This document shows, piece after piece, positions 9,158-20,275 of a stretch of DNA of 21,369 nt; position 1 is the stretch's first letter; every line of letters begins with the position of its first letter. A program made the translations under genes and the position numbers. A model generated the notes under the pieces. The model ran no database searches and was not told the DNA's origin. It was given only the letters and a program-made list of their open reading frames with translations. Source of the DNA: Priapulus caudatus (taxonomy: Eukaryota > Priapulida > Priapulimorpha > Priapulimorphida > Priapulidae); NCBI RefSeq assembly GCF_000485595.1, contig NW_014577071.1:820192-841560 (forward strand). Reading direction: 5' to 3'.

Positions 9158-10479
9158 CCTGACGCGTGGCCGCGTAAAAGATGCCTATTTTATACGGCTA
9201 CAGCTACGCTACAGGGATAACGTAATATATCTTAGCTTTTAGGATTCTAAATCGGTTCTGTAACAGATGAACATTGGAGGAAAAACGGGGGATGGAATGG
9301 AATGTGGCAGACGAAGAAACTCAACGATTGATTCCAAGAGAAATGCGCGTATATACGTGAATGAAGCCTTTAATCACGCGCGCGTTTTGACCCTTGAGCG
9401 GCGACTCATCCTATATAGATCAACATTCGACGATCGATGGCGACCAGGAATTAAAGACTCCTCGTTCTTTCTCGCTCAAAATCGCATTTCCTTCGCGAGC
9501 GTCCGGACTGTGGGGACGGTCGGGTTAAACGGCTTACTGGCTGCTTAGTAATCATGCAATTACAGCTTGTATATACACATGCATACACTCGATCGAGAAT
9601 CCTTGTCATTCGAATTTCCACAGCCGTCACTATACGCATCATTCTTAACCAAGAAGATCGATATGATTCTAGATTCATCGTGTTTTTCTCGATTATCAAT
9701 TCGAATTCGAATTCATGATAATTTTGCCGATTCCAACCATAGTTCTGAACAGCTGAGCACTTCCAACTCCGCTAGCGAGAGATAATAGTGAGCGGCGTTA
9801 TTGCGCTATATATAGAAATCATCGTATTGAATAGATTCATAACGGGACAATTTTGAAGTAAATGTATGAATGAAACTCTAACCGTAAAGGCCGAGCAGCC
9901 GTAATCAGTTTTCGAATTTCTTACGAAATCGTATTCGGGCAAGCTAAAATGATGTCGAAATCGTTGTAATTTTATATAATATATGTGCGTGTGTAGGTCT
10001 GCATGATTGTACGTGCGAAAGCGCGAGTGCGGTAACAATTTCATTTTTCAATCGTCGATTTTTAACCGCTTTCTTTATTGGTAATCATGGTGGGAGACCG
10101 TGATTACGAATCTATCAGTCTCTCTGCTTCTTCACTCCTGCGTTCTCTTCATCCTCTGTCGCCTACCACCCCACCCTTCTATTGGTTTCTTCTCAGTTCT
10201 CTTCTACCTATCTCTCTAACATCCCCACCCTTCTACCGGTTTCTTCTCCGTTCGCGTCTTCCTCTGCCGCCTACCACCCCCCTTCTTCCACCGGTTTCTT
10301 TTCCATTCTCTTCTTCCTTTTCCGCCTCCCACTCCCACCCTTCTGCCGGGTTCTTCTCCGTCCGCCCTCCTCCTCCTCCTCATCCCTTCCCCCTACCACC
10401 CCCCGTCTTTCTTCCGCGACTTGTGAGTCGAGGCTCTCTCGAGCGCAACTCTCGTCTCAAGAGCATCGACGAAGTATCG
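9158..10479. other. Unique sequence with a pyrimidine-rich end
   Basis: A degenerate unit-like segment (GCTACAGCTACGCTACAGGG) occurs at about 9199-9218. A 16-base perfect palindrome, AATTCGAATTCGAATT, lies at 9698-9713. Positions 10120-10420 are C/T-rich with recurring TTCTACCGGTTTCTTCT-like words. Frames through this segment (Ser/Pro/Leu-rich) look compositional. No gene is supported. Confidence 0.45.
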
Positions 10480-10513
10480 TCAGTTGTTTCTGGCAGCTGC
10501 TGATACGGAGTCA
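10480..10513 (+). promoter_or_regulatory. Candidate insect core promoter: Inr plus DPE
   Basis: The insect initiator TCAGTT is at 10480-10485 (A+1 = 10482), and AGTCA, a match to the downstream promoter element RGWYV, sits at 10509-10513, exactly +28 to +32. An E-box CACGTG follows at 10537-10542. By rough expectation such a pair could also occur by chance about once per several windows of this size. Confidence 0.35.
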
Positions 10514-10587
10514 CTAAGATTGAAACCCCGCGAGACCACGTGACAGTCGGAGAGCGCTCGCTCGCTCGCTAGTGCGCGCTTGTTCTC

Positions 10588-10641
10588 GCTCGTGAGTTTG
10601 CTCGCTGGCTCGTGAGTTCGCTTGCTGGCTCGTCTAGTTCG
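10588..10641 (+). repeat. 20-base tandem repeat, about 2.5 copies, each with a GTGAGT word
   Basis: Copies at 10588-10607 and 10608-10627 (GCTCGTGAGT then TTGCTCGCTG or TCGCTTGCTG), and a partial copy from 10628. Each full copy carries GTGAGT, a good splice-donor word. Confidence 0.8.
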
Positions 10642-10883
10642 TAGCACTTTACTTGCGCCCGGCTGACTCTGCGATTATGCTTATGAGACTGAGTGATTTA
10701 TGTCAAGACATATTGGGAGCGCATTTGTTCGAGGCAGCATCGGCGCAGCAGTCAGATAACATCGACGATCGCTATGTACTGCGTAGTTGCGGAATGCTCG
10801 CGCCAGACATTTTCGCTCTTGATCTGCTGTACGGACGGACGGTTCCCCTGTTACCGATATTGTAGAGAAATTGATCCCGAATG
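10642..10883. other. Unique sequence
   Basis: Short unique segment. A plus-strand frame of about 70 codons (10653-10865) has no recognisable features. Confidence 0.4.
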
Positions 10884-12048
<1,165 letters not shown>

Positions 12049-12452
12049 GTGTGCGTGCATGTGCGGGTGTGGATATGTGCACGTGCGTGCGTGTGAGTGT
12101 CTTACTGCGTGTACGTGCGTGCGTGTGCGTGTCTTACGCACGCACGTACACGCAGTAAGACACGCACACGCACGCACGTACACGCAGTGTGCGTATCTGA
12201 CTGCGTGTACGTGCGCGCGTGTGCGTGTCTGACTGCGTGTACGTGCGCGCGTGTGCGTTTCTGGCTGCGTGTACGTGCGTGCGTGTCGTGTCTGACTGTG
12301 TGTACGACTGTACGTGCGTGCGTGTGCGTGTCTGACTGCGTGTACGTGCGTGCGTGTGCGTGTCTGGCTGCGTGTACGTGCGTGCGTGTGCGTGTCTGAC
12401 TGGGTGTACGTGCGCGCGTGTGCGTGTCTGACTGCGTGTACGTATGCGTGCA
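12049..12452. repeat. 32-base TG/CG-rich minisatellite with one inverted unit
   Basis: The word CTGACTGCGTGTACGTGC or a variant starts at 12101, then 12197, 12229, 12261, 12292, 12332, 12364, 12396 and 12428, mostly 32 apart. Between them, 12104-12137 and 12155-12188 are an exact 34-base inverted repeat with a 17-base spacer. Confidence 0.92.
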
Positions 12453-13054
12453 GCCTTATTGCACATATCTACCCACGCACCCGCTTTTTCACCCAAAAAA
12501 AATGTTATTAGTCAACATAATTATCGCTCGCGGTATACAGTAAGATCAAATCACGAGCCCCTCTTTTCAGCCGGGTCTGCTGCCCACTGATAAACCCAGT
12601 TTGATTTTCCATTTACAAGCAGCTTTGTCGCATAGGGCACGACGCATTTCCTGACGCGTGCCCCGTCTGTGCGCGTATATTAGGCAAACCCTTATTGTGA
12701 GGCTGTTTGGCGATACATCTATTTATTATAATTAAACGGGGGTCGTAATCGTGTGTACGTCATTTGACGGATGTAGTAACTGCTCTTGAGCCAAAGAATT
12801 CATTTAATCGAAATATTGACTGGCAGAACATGCATCAACCGACTGAATAGAGAAGAGGATCGGAAATTCCGCTTATTCAGTATAATGCATGCGTAATTAT
12901 AATTAATTAACGCCTTGGAATAATTAGATACGAAAGCATCTCGAAATCTCAACCGGAATTTATTAACCTTCACAAAATAAGATGCTGAAGATAGTTCGAA
13001 GGCGTCGCTCTACATAGCAAATGAACTTCCCAGCCACGCGCGCGTGTACTCGGT
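12453..13054. other. Unique sequence
   Basis: Mixed to AT-rich DNA with no supported gene or motif. Confidence 0.5.
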
Positions 13055-13254
13055 CGTGTGTACTATCACACGCAAACACACGCGTGTTCGCACACACATA
13101 CACACGTACGAACGTAGGCACGCACGTTTAAACGTACATATCCGTTCACATGTAGACATGTACATATAAACACGCTCACATGTACATCCATACGCGCCCA
13201 CGCACACCGTAATCACACAGACACACGCACACGCACACGCACACGCGCCCACGC

Positions 13255-13298
<44 letters not shown>

Positions 13299-13432
13299 GC
13301 GCACACGCACACGCACACGCACACGCACACGCACACGCACACGCACACGCACACGCACACGCACACGCACACGCACACGCACACGCACGCGCCACCGCAC
13401 GCCACACACATACACACACACGCGCGCGCGCT
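13055..13432. repeat. (CA)n and (CACACG)n repeats
   Basis: Imperfect CA/CG leader, a pure CA block at about 13259-13294, GCGCGC, then a regular CACACG hexamer block at about 13299-13387. Almost uninterrupted alternating purine-pyrimidine. Confidence 0.95.
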
Positions 13433-13722
13433 ACACCATGGGCGCCAACACACGGCGACGCGTGACGCATGCACGCATAACTAAACACAAACAAACCCCC
13501 CGCCATGTCACACCGTACATCCATCTATCATCCATCCTGATTCATCAACTCTAGCTCACCCGCAGGTGACTGACTTCTGTTTCTTCGCTTTCGCGCCGTG
13601 ATAGCTACAGTAAATATTGCGAAATATATATATATATACGCGGTGTGAAAGAGCTTCCTTGATATATGAGTAAAGCAAACCGTTTCCTTCTGCGTGTCGT
13701 TATACTCTGGCAGCTGACAACA
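13433..13722. other. Unique spacer
   Basis: Short unique stretch containing a small (TA)n block near 13625-13638. No gene evidence. Confidence 0.4.
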
Positions 13723-14660
13723 GAGAGAGAGAGAGAGAGAGAGGAGAGAGAAGGAAGGGACTGAAGAGAGAAGGAGCGAGGGAGAGAGGACGGCACGAGG
13801 AGGAAGAGGAGGGATGAGAGAGAGAGATAGACAACTAAAGCCAAGAGGAGAAGGAGAGAGGGAGAAAGGAGCGAGGACGGGAGAAGACGAGGAGCACGAA
13901 GCAGAGAGAGGAGAGAGGTTGAAAAGAGAGGACGAAAGAGCGAGAGAGAGAATGATGCGAGAGAGAGAGAGAGAGCCGAGAGAGAGAGAGAGAGAGCAGA
14001 AAAGAAAGAGAGCATAGAGACGGAGAAAGAGAGAGAGAGTCAATACCCATGGCGAGGCATCACGAGGACGCTGACGGAGCGAGAGACAGACGAGGGAGAG
14101 AAGCAGGAGGAGAGAGAGAGAAGGGGAGAAGAGTGAGCGAGAGAGGGGAGAGAGAGGGAGAGAGGAGAGGGAAACGGAGAAAGAGGGGGAAGCAGAAGGA
14201 GGGAGAGAGAGAGAAGAGGAGAGAGAGAGGAGAGAGGGAGAGAGAGAGAAGAGAGGAGAGAGAGAGGCAGAGAGAGAGAGACGAGAAAAGAGAACAGAGA
14301 GAGAGAGAGAGTAAGAGAAGAGAGAGGAGAGAGAGAGATGAGAAAAGAGACGGGGAGAGGGAGGAAGAGAGGAGAGACCGTGAGAAGGAGAAAGAGACGA
14401 GAAGGAGAACGAGAGAGAAGATAAGAGATAGAGAGAAGAGAGGGAGACAGATGACGAGCATAAGAGATGAGGAAGAGCAGGAGACGAGGAGGAAGAGAGA
14501 AGCAGAAGAGGGAGAGGGAGAGAGAAAGAGAGATAGAGAGAGAAGAGAGAAGAGGGGGGAAGAGCGAGGGAGAGAGAGAGAGAGAGAGTAAAAACGAGAG
14601 AGAGAGAGAAGAGAGAGACAAGACAGTTGGAGGAGAGAGAGAGAGACGAGAGAGAGAGAG

Positions 14661-14693
<33 letters not shown>
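13723..14693. repeat. Polypurine tract of about 970 bases ((GA)n-derived)
   Basis: Plus strand is almost wholly purine, mixing GA, GGA, AAG and GGGA with rare C or T. The minus-strand frame of 417 codons across it (13528-14781) is Ser/Leu repetition and is not a gene. Confidence 0.95.
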
Positions 14694-14694
<1 letters not shown>

Positions 14695-16016
14695 GCGGTT
14701 AGGTAAGCAAGCGACAGCCAGCGCGCATGCAGGTCGACCGACAGGCGAGCGCCATGCGGCCGTTTCTGATTTCGCTCTCAAACAAAGGTTGTGTTTATTT
14801 CAATTTCGTCGGGCGTTAGCCACGGCGGCTGACACGGACTGCCATCGATCGCGCCAGCTTCGAAAAACAATATCACGTATATCATCGCGCAGCCTCGCTA
14901 GGAAGCGACTCGCACGACAGCGCCGTATAGATTTATGCGATGTGCTTTACGTCGCGAGGCCTTTGTTTTCATTCAAGTGTCTTTGAAATAATAAGTCAAT
15001 AAACGGGGCAGAGGCAATTCCGTGCGCAATATAAAACTCATATGTTTTTCGGCTCTATCTACGCGCAAAGAGGCGAGATATATATAGAGAAAAAGGAGGA
15101 AGAGAAAAACAGCGAAGAGTGTGTTATGAATGCCGCGGATGTGATCTGAGAGAGACATAAAAGATGTACCTATAGGCCTACCATGGCGAAAAGACGAATA
15201 GATTTCGGCGTCGAAGACGAAGTGAGCGTCAAATCGAGCAACTGAAGGGCCAGACAAAGAGGCACGGAGAGAGGAAATAAAGAGTAGACAGAAGAGGAAA
15301 AAAGAGAGATTTATAGCGCAGATAACAGATAATTGTAGTTATGATGGCTAAAGACTGGAGCGAATATGAGAAAGAGAGAAGAGAAAAAGCAGATAACAGA
15401 GAGTAAGACGGCGAGAAGCAAAAAGAAAAAATGGTGAATCGAAAAGCAGACGCATGGAATGCGTAAAGGGCGCTGAATATGGACGAAGTGACGCGGGTTG
15501 GAGACAGACAGCACAGCGGAGTAGAAGATAAAATGGAAATACAATCATAGACAGAGCGAGAGAGGTAAAGAATATATAAACCCAGTCGCCAGAAGAAATG
15601 TGCAATGCACATCGATAGCACATGTTTTGATCCTGCAGTATACGCGCACGTTTAGACAATATTTGCAACGTTTAGCTACAGCCATTCAGTTCCAATCGGA
15701 ACCGACGCACACGCATGCATGAAACGTGAAAGAGCAATTGCATCCGCGTAATTATATTGACTGATAACAATTACCTGCTGTCTAGGAATGATGTCTGTTA
15801 GTATTAGCAGCATAATTACGCTGCGAAGCTACTGTACAATAAATTTAACTGCTACGTTGAATTTTACTGCCTAACAGAAAACTCGGGCCATGGGTTTGAT
15901 GCAGAATTAAACGAAATAAATGATTGGACGTTCACCAATGACCGAAATGTATAGCGTAATCATAAATCTAATACGCACACAGTGTTTCACGCATGTACGA
16001 CACGACCCTGCCCCAT
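14694..16016. other. Unique sequence with purine-rich patches
   Basis: Follows the polypurine tract; 15080-15580 remains A/G-rich on the plus strand, which creates Phe/Ser/Leu-rich frames on the minus strand (15229-15668). No domain, splice pair or RNA gene was recognised. Confidence 0.45.
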
Positions 16017-16170
16017 CTCTCGCTCTCACTCTCTCTCCTTTGCTCTCTCACTCTCTCTTATTCTCTCTCACTCTCTTTACATCTCTCTCTCTCTCTCTTT
16101 CCCTTTCTCTCTTATCTCTCTCTCTCCTCTCTCTCGCCATACTCTCTCTTTCTCTCTGTCTGCCTACTCA
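16017..16170. repeat. Imperfect (CT)n microsatellite
   Basis: CT-rich tract with TCA and TTT interruptions. Confidence 0.93.
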
Positions 16171-16307
16171 TCATTAATTCTTAGTCTAAAAATGTTTTAT
16201 TTATCATAGTTAAAGAGGCCGTCATAGCATCTCTTAAGTAAGATAAAGGTTACAGAGAAATTTTAATAAAGCCGCACCCACTATTGCATATAACTCCTTT
16301 AGATTTC

Positions 16308-16317
16308 ACACATACAC

Positions 16318-16376
<59 letters not shown>

Positions 16377-17025
16377 CGCGCGCGCGCGCGCGCACGCACC
16401 CACACACACGCAACGCACGCGGACGTGCCACACGCCACGCACCGCCGGCGTACGTGCACACGCACGCACCGCCGCGCCGTACGTGCACACGCACACGCAC
16501 ACGTACACGCACACGACACCGCACACGCACAGCCCACACGCACACGCCACACGCCACACGCAACACGCACACGCACACGCACACGCACACGCACACGCAC
16601 ACCACGACGCACACGCACACGGACGGCGCACGCACACGCACACTGCCACGCGCACGCACGCGCACGCACATCGCACGCCACATCGCACACGCACACGCAC
16701 ACGCACACACACGCAGCAATACACACATACACGCCACAGCACACGCAAACCGCACCGCACGCGCACACGCACAGCGCACGCGCACGCTCACGCACACGCA
16801 CACCTCACAGCGCACGCCACACGCACGCAACGCACGCCCACACTCACGCACACGCACTGCACACGCACGCACACGCACGCGCACGGCGCACGCGCACGCA
16901 CACGCGCCACGCACACGCACCACGCACACGCACACGCACACGCTACGCCACACACGCACGCACGCATACAAAACGCCGCCGCGCACACAACAACACACAC
17001 ACACACACACGCACACACACACCCT
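16308..17025. repeat. Compound (CA)n / (CG)n / (CACACG)n repeat
   Basis: A pure CA block (about 16320-16374) followed by (GC)8, then about 600 bases of mixed CACACG, CACGC and CACC words, ending in another short CA block. A local direct duplication of CGTACGTGCACACGCAC occurs near 16448 and 16478. His/Thr/Arg and Cys/Val frames across it are artefacts. Confidence 0.95.
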
Positions 17026-17137
17026 AGTTCTGGACGCCAGAATCAACGAAGCTATATCATCGGCTATTTATGTGCATTATGTAAGCGCGCATCGGCTTTA
17101 CGATGCATTATTGATAGATATTTATCTGGGCGCGGCT

Positions 17138-17164
17138 GTGTGTGTGTGTGTGTGTGTGTGTGTG
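17138..17164. repeat. (TG)n microsatellite
   Basis: About 13 TG dinucleotides, followed by a CG-rich stretch ending in CGCGCGCGCTG. Confidence 0.95.
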
Positions 17165-17409
17165 CCGCGCCCTGCGCGCGCGCTGTAGTATTTCACTCTG
17201 CTCTCGCATTGCAAAGGGATTCGCCTTACATTAATTGAGTATCGCTCGCGTTCCCGCGGCGCCAGTATAGCGAGAAAACTCCCGCTTTCTCACGGCGCAC
17301 GACGCAGCAAACAAGGGCATAATCGTCATTTGCGCGTGCGTCGTAGCCGTTTTACGGCGAGATCGGTACGCGTGCGAGCCTTTATGCTCTCTATGCCAGA
17401 TCGTCATTT

Positions 17410-17410
17410 A

Positions 17411-17444
<34 letters not shown>

Positions 17445-17786
17445 TGCTCCTCGTCCGTGAAATGCGCCATGCTGGTGTATTGCGCTTCGGTGGCTGAGCC
17501 AGGCTCTCTCTCTCTCTCCCATCTTACTCTCTCCATCTCTCTCCTCTCTCTCTCTCTCTTCTCCATCTCTCTCTCCTCTTCCATCTCTCTCTCTCTCTTC
17601 TCTCCATCTCTCTCGCTTCTCCGACTTGCCTATCTCTATCCTCTCGCGCGCTCTCTTGTTCTCTCTCTCTCTCTCTCTTCTTTCTCTTTCTCTTCTCTCT
17701 CTCCCATCTCTCTCCCTCTCTTCTCTTTCTCTTTCCTCTCTCATCGCATCTCTCTCGCTCTCGTCCTCCTCTTCTCTCTCTCTCTT

Positions 17787-17838
<52 letters not shown>

Positions 17839-17995
17839 TTCCATCCTCCTCTCGCTCTCTCTCTCTCTCTCTCTCGCTCTCTCTCTCCCTCTGCCCCTTC
17901 CTCTCCCTCCTTCCTCTTCTCTCTCCCTCTCCCTCCCTCCCGCCCTCCCCCCTCGTCTCTTTCTCATCTCTCTCTCTCGCTACATTTCTCTCTCT
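17410..17995. repeat. Imperfect (CT)n tract
   Basis: Pyrimidine-rich plus strand with CCAT, CG and CCC interruptions and one unique insert at about 17447-17505. Confidence 0.93.
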
Positions 17996-18370
17996 CGTGC
18001 GGTCATGCTTCGCAGAGCCTAATCTGCTTCGCTCTGTGTAAAGAACCGTGTGTTTCTTCTCCTCGCAGCCGCGCGCGTTGCGCCGCTACGTTCTAAAGAG
18101 CAGATCCCGAACCGCTATGCGGGATCTGGTAATTCTTTAACTTTCTCATAAAACTGCCATTAACGTTAGCGCGGTCGTACGGAGGACGTTTAGCAAATTT
18201 TGCTAACCTTGCCAAAAATTGTATAGTCGGTCGATGATTGATCTATGTAGCGGTGACATCCTTCCTCAGTAATGCAAACGACGCCTAACCGGGGGCGACG
18301 AGGCGCCGCGTATTACTTACGACGATGCTATCCAGAATGCAATGCTTGGCTGCGGAGACCGCAGGCGCCC

Positions 18371-18378
18371 TATTTATA
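18371..18378 (-). promoter_or_regulatory. Candidate TATA box
   Basis: Minus strand reads TTATAAATAGGGCGCC, a consensus TATAAATA followed by GC-rich DNA. Expected initiation is near 18347-18350, where the initiator match is weak. A GTAAGT donor word follows at 18320-18315, which would give a short non-coding first exon of about 30 bases without an ATG. Confidence 0.35.
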
Positions 18379-18467
18379 AGAAGACAAGCTGAACGTCTTT
18401 TGCTCTTTCGCGAAATCGAAATTTCTCGATTTTGTCTTCGAATGCATAATTACGCCCAGCGTGCCGC

Positions 18468-18475
18468 TGACGTCA
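18468..18475. promoter_or_regulatory. Full palindromic CRE (TGACGTCA)
   Basis: An exact eight-base cAMP response element, about 90 bases upstream of the minus-strand TATA box. The half-site GACGTC recurs at about 18481-18485 (GAGACGTCG). Binding is inferred from the motif alone. Confidence 0.4.
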
Positions 18476-18784
18476 CAGAGACGTCGAATCTCTGAATTGG
18501 GAATCTAGTTGAAGAATTTACGAAGAACCAATGATCTCAGGACTGGCTTAATCTAACAGCGACCGACATTGTAGCCCTGGGAACGCCCTGTTGCAGAAGA
18601 ATTAGTTGTCAGCTAAAAGTTAATGTTAATGCTTATAATTAGGAGAATGTTCTCGTAATGTTTAAGAGGAAGCTTACGAGGATTTTTCGTTCTCTAACTT
18701 TTACATATTTCTTCAACAGTTTACGAGTCGAAGTTAATGTAAGACTAAAGCTCAAGACTAATTTTGTTTCTGATATATTTGTAT

Positions 18785-18868
18785 CTATCATCTATCATAC
18801 TCTATTCTATCTATCTATCATATTCTATTATCTATCTATCTATCTATCAATCTATCTATCTTCTATCT
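18785..18868. repeat. Imperfect (TATC)n tetranucleotide repeat
   Basis: TATC units with variable spacers, best at about 18809-18818 and 18833-18848. Confidence 0.93.
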
Positions 18869-20185
18869 GATTTATTCTCCCGCTTATCACGCACTATCTT
18901 TTACACGCTATAGCCGCTCTTACTGATAATCTTATCATGTCTGGCCGGAACATGTAACGTATTCCCGTATCTTCTCAAGTATGCTCTCTGTGCAAATAAA
19001 ACTATCATTACTCGACCACTTTCAATTGGATCTACATACAAATTACGCCATCAGTGGCGTCACATTTTTAGATAGCAATGATATAGGGGACATAGATCGC
19101 ATGCGAAAATAAACCAGTTCAGAACCTCTAGGCGGGAAGCCTGCTCGGGTAGCGTCATCTATTAGTATCGAGCTATAATAGGGAGTTGGGTGTCACGCTA
19201 TTATATACGCAGCGCATACGATTGAGCGCCCCACCTGCTACGTCATATAACCCCCTCAAAAGTACATGCTTATCAAGCCAATCATTGACCACGCTTGATG
19301 TTACTAGCGGCGTCTGCGTGTCATATAATGCCACAGAGGCGTATTCCTCGCATCGGAGCGATGAATGGGCCGTGGGAGAGTACATGGATTTCTTGGAGAT
19401 AACGCGGCCGAGCAAATAGCATTTATCACTCCGTTCAACGGCGCGATGCGTGCAGCAATGGATAAGCAGTAACGTAACGCCACGAAGCAAAACATGCTCA
19501 CCATATCAAACGCAACAGGGTATATATCGCCCTCAATATGATCTCTCTGTTACCATTTTGTCCATGTTACCCTCCAACATTATCCCCAATCTCTAATGTC
19601 CTTCGGGAACGTCATTCCGCTTATCCTTTGCCTTCTCTCTATCTTTTCTTTCATCTTCGAGCGCTCTGAATTGGCTTTCCTCATGCCAGCCACAGACAAG
19701 CCATTCTTCGCCGGTGAAACACCGTGCTTATATAGTTACGTGGTTGCGCTGCCTAAGCTATAACATCATAAGAAACCTAAGACTTAACGGGATACCAGCA
19801 TATCTATGCATCGGGTAGTTTAGAATGAGCTTAATTGCTTGATGAAATCTCTTTGAAATTGCCCGTTCGAGTGATTTCATCGTGACCGAGTACGATTCCG
19901 AGGTTCCTATAGCCAAGTTATAGACGCTATTTCGAAATCAAAATAGTAGTTATCGCGTATGACCTGCGCGCTTCAAAACACGCACTATTTCAATAAAGAA
20001 AGTAAGTAGCTTAAGCCTCGAGCGATTTAATTCCTGTGTAACATTCTCAAGTTCGAAAACCATGACAGATTTTCCGATTTTTCAATCTATGTCGGGTTTT
20101 CATTGCGTTTTATTACCACTTACACTAACAATAACAACGACGCCGACAACAAAGACACGAGCAAACATCAACGACTGCGACGACG
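18869..20185. other. Unique sequence with one unassigned minus-strand open frame
   Basis: A minus-strand frame runs from a TGA near 19511 down to 19173 (about 112 codons); first ATG codon is internal. The peptide has ordinary protein-like composition and repeats the word HVLLRG twice, but no domain was recognised and no splice signals support it. The rest of the segment shows nothing. Confidence 0.35.
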
Positions 20186-20187
20186 GA

Positions 20188-20220
<33 letters not shown>

Positions 20221-20275
20221 ACGACAACGACGACGCGACGACGACGACGCACGACGACCGACGACGACGACGACT
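20186..20275. repeat. (GAC)n trinucleotide repeat
   Basis: GAC/CGA units with AAC and GCAC interruptions. Thr- or Ser-rich frames across it are repeat translations. Confidence 0.93.

Larger units (their letters stand above)
17996..18784. other. Unique sequence with hairpins and a candidate minus-strand promoter
   Basis: High-complexity DNA. A hairpin with a perfect 9-bp stem (CAGATCCCG 18101-18109 / 18120-18128) extends outward with TAAAGA/TCTTTA. A near-palindrome TTAGCAAATTTTGCTAA lies near 18190-18206. Candidate TATA and CRE elements are listed separately. Confidence 0.5.

Noticed and set aside
9213-9226. Homing endonuclease site resembling the I-SceI target (CAGGGATAACG)
   Set aside because: Only part of the site matches and no intron or endonuclease frame is nearby; the word also derives from the 52-base unit.
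13528-14781. 417-codon minus-strand open frame, the longest in the window
   Set aside because: It is Ser/Leu repetition from the polypurine tract; a repeat without in-frame stops, not a gene.
16284-17238. Several overlapping Thr/His/Arg-rich or Cys/Val/Arg-rich frames of about 250 codons on both strands
   Set aside because: All are translations of CA/CG repeats that lack stop codons in most frames.
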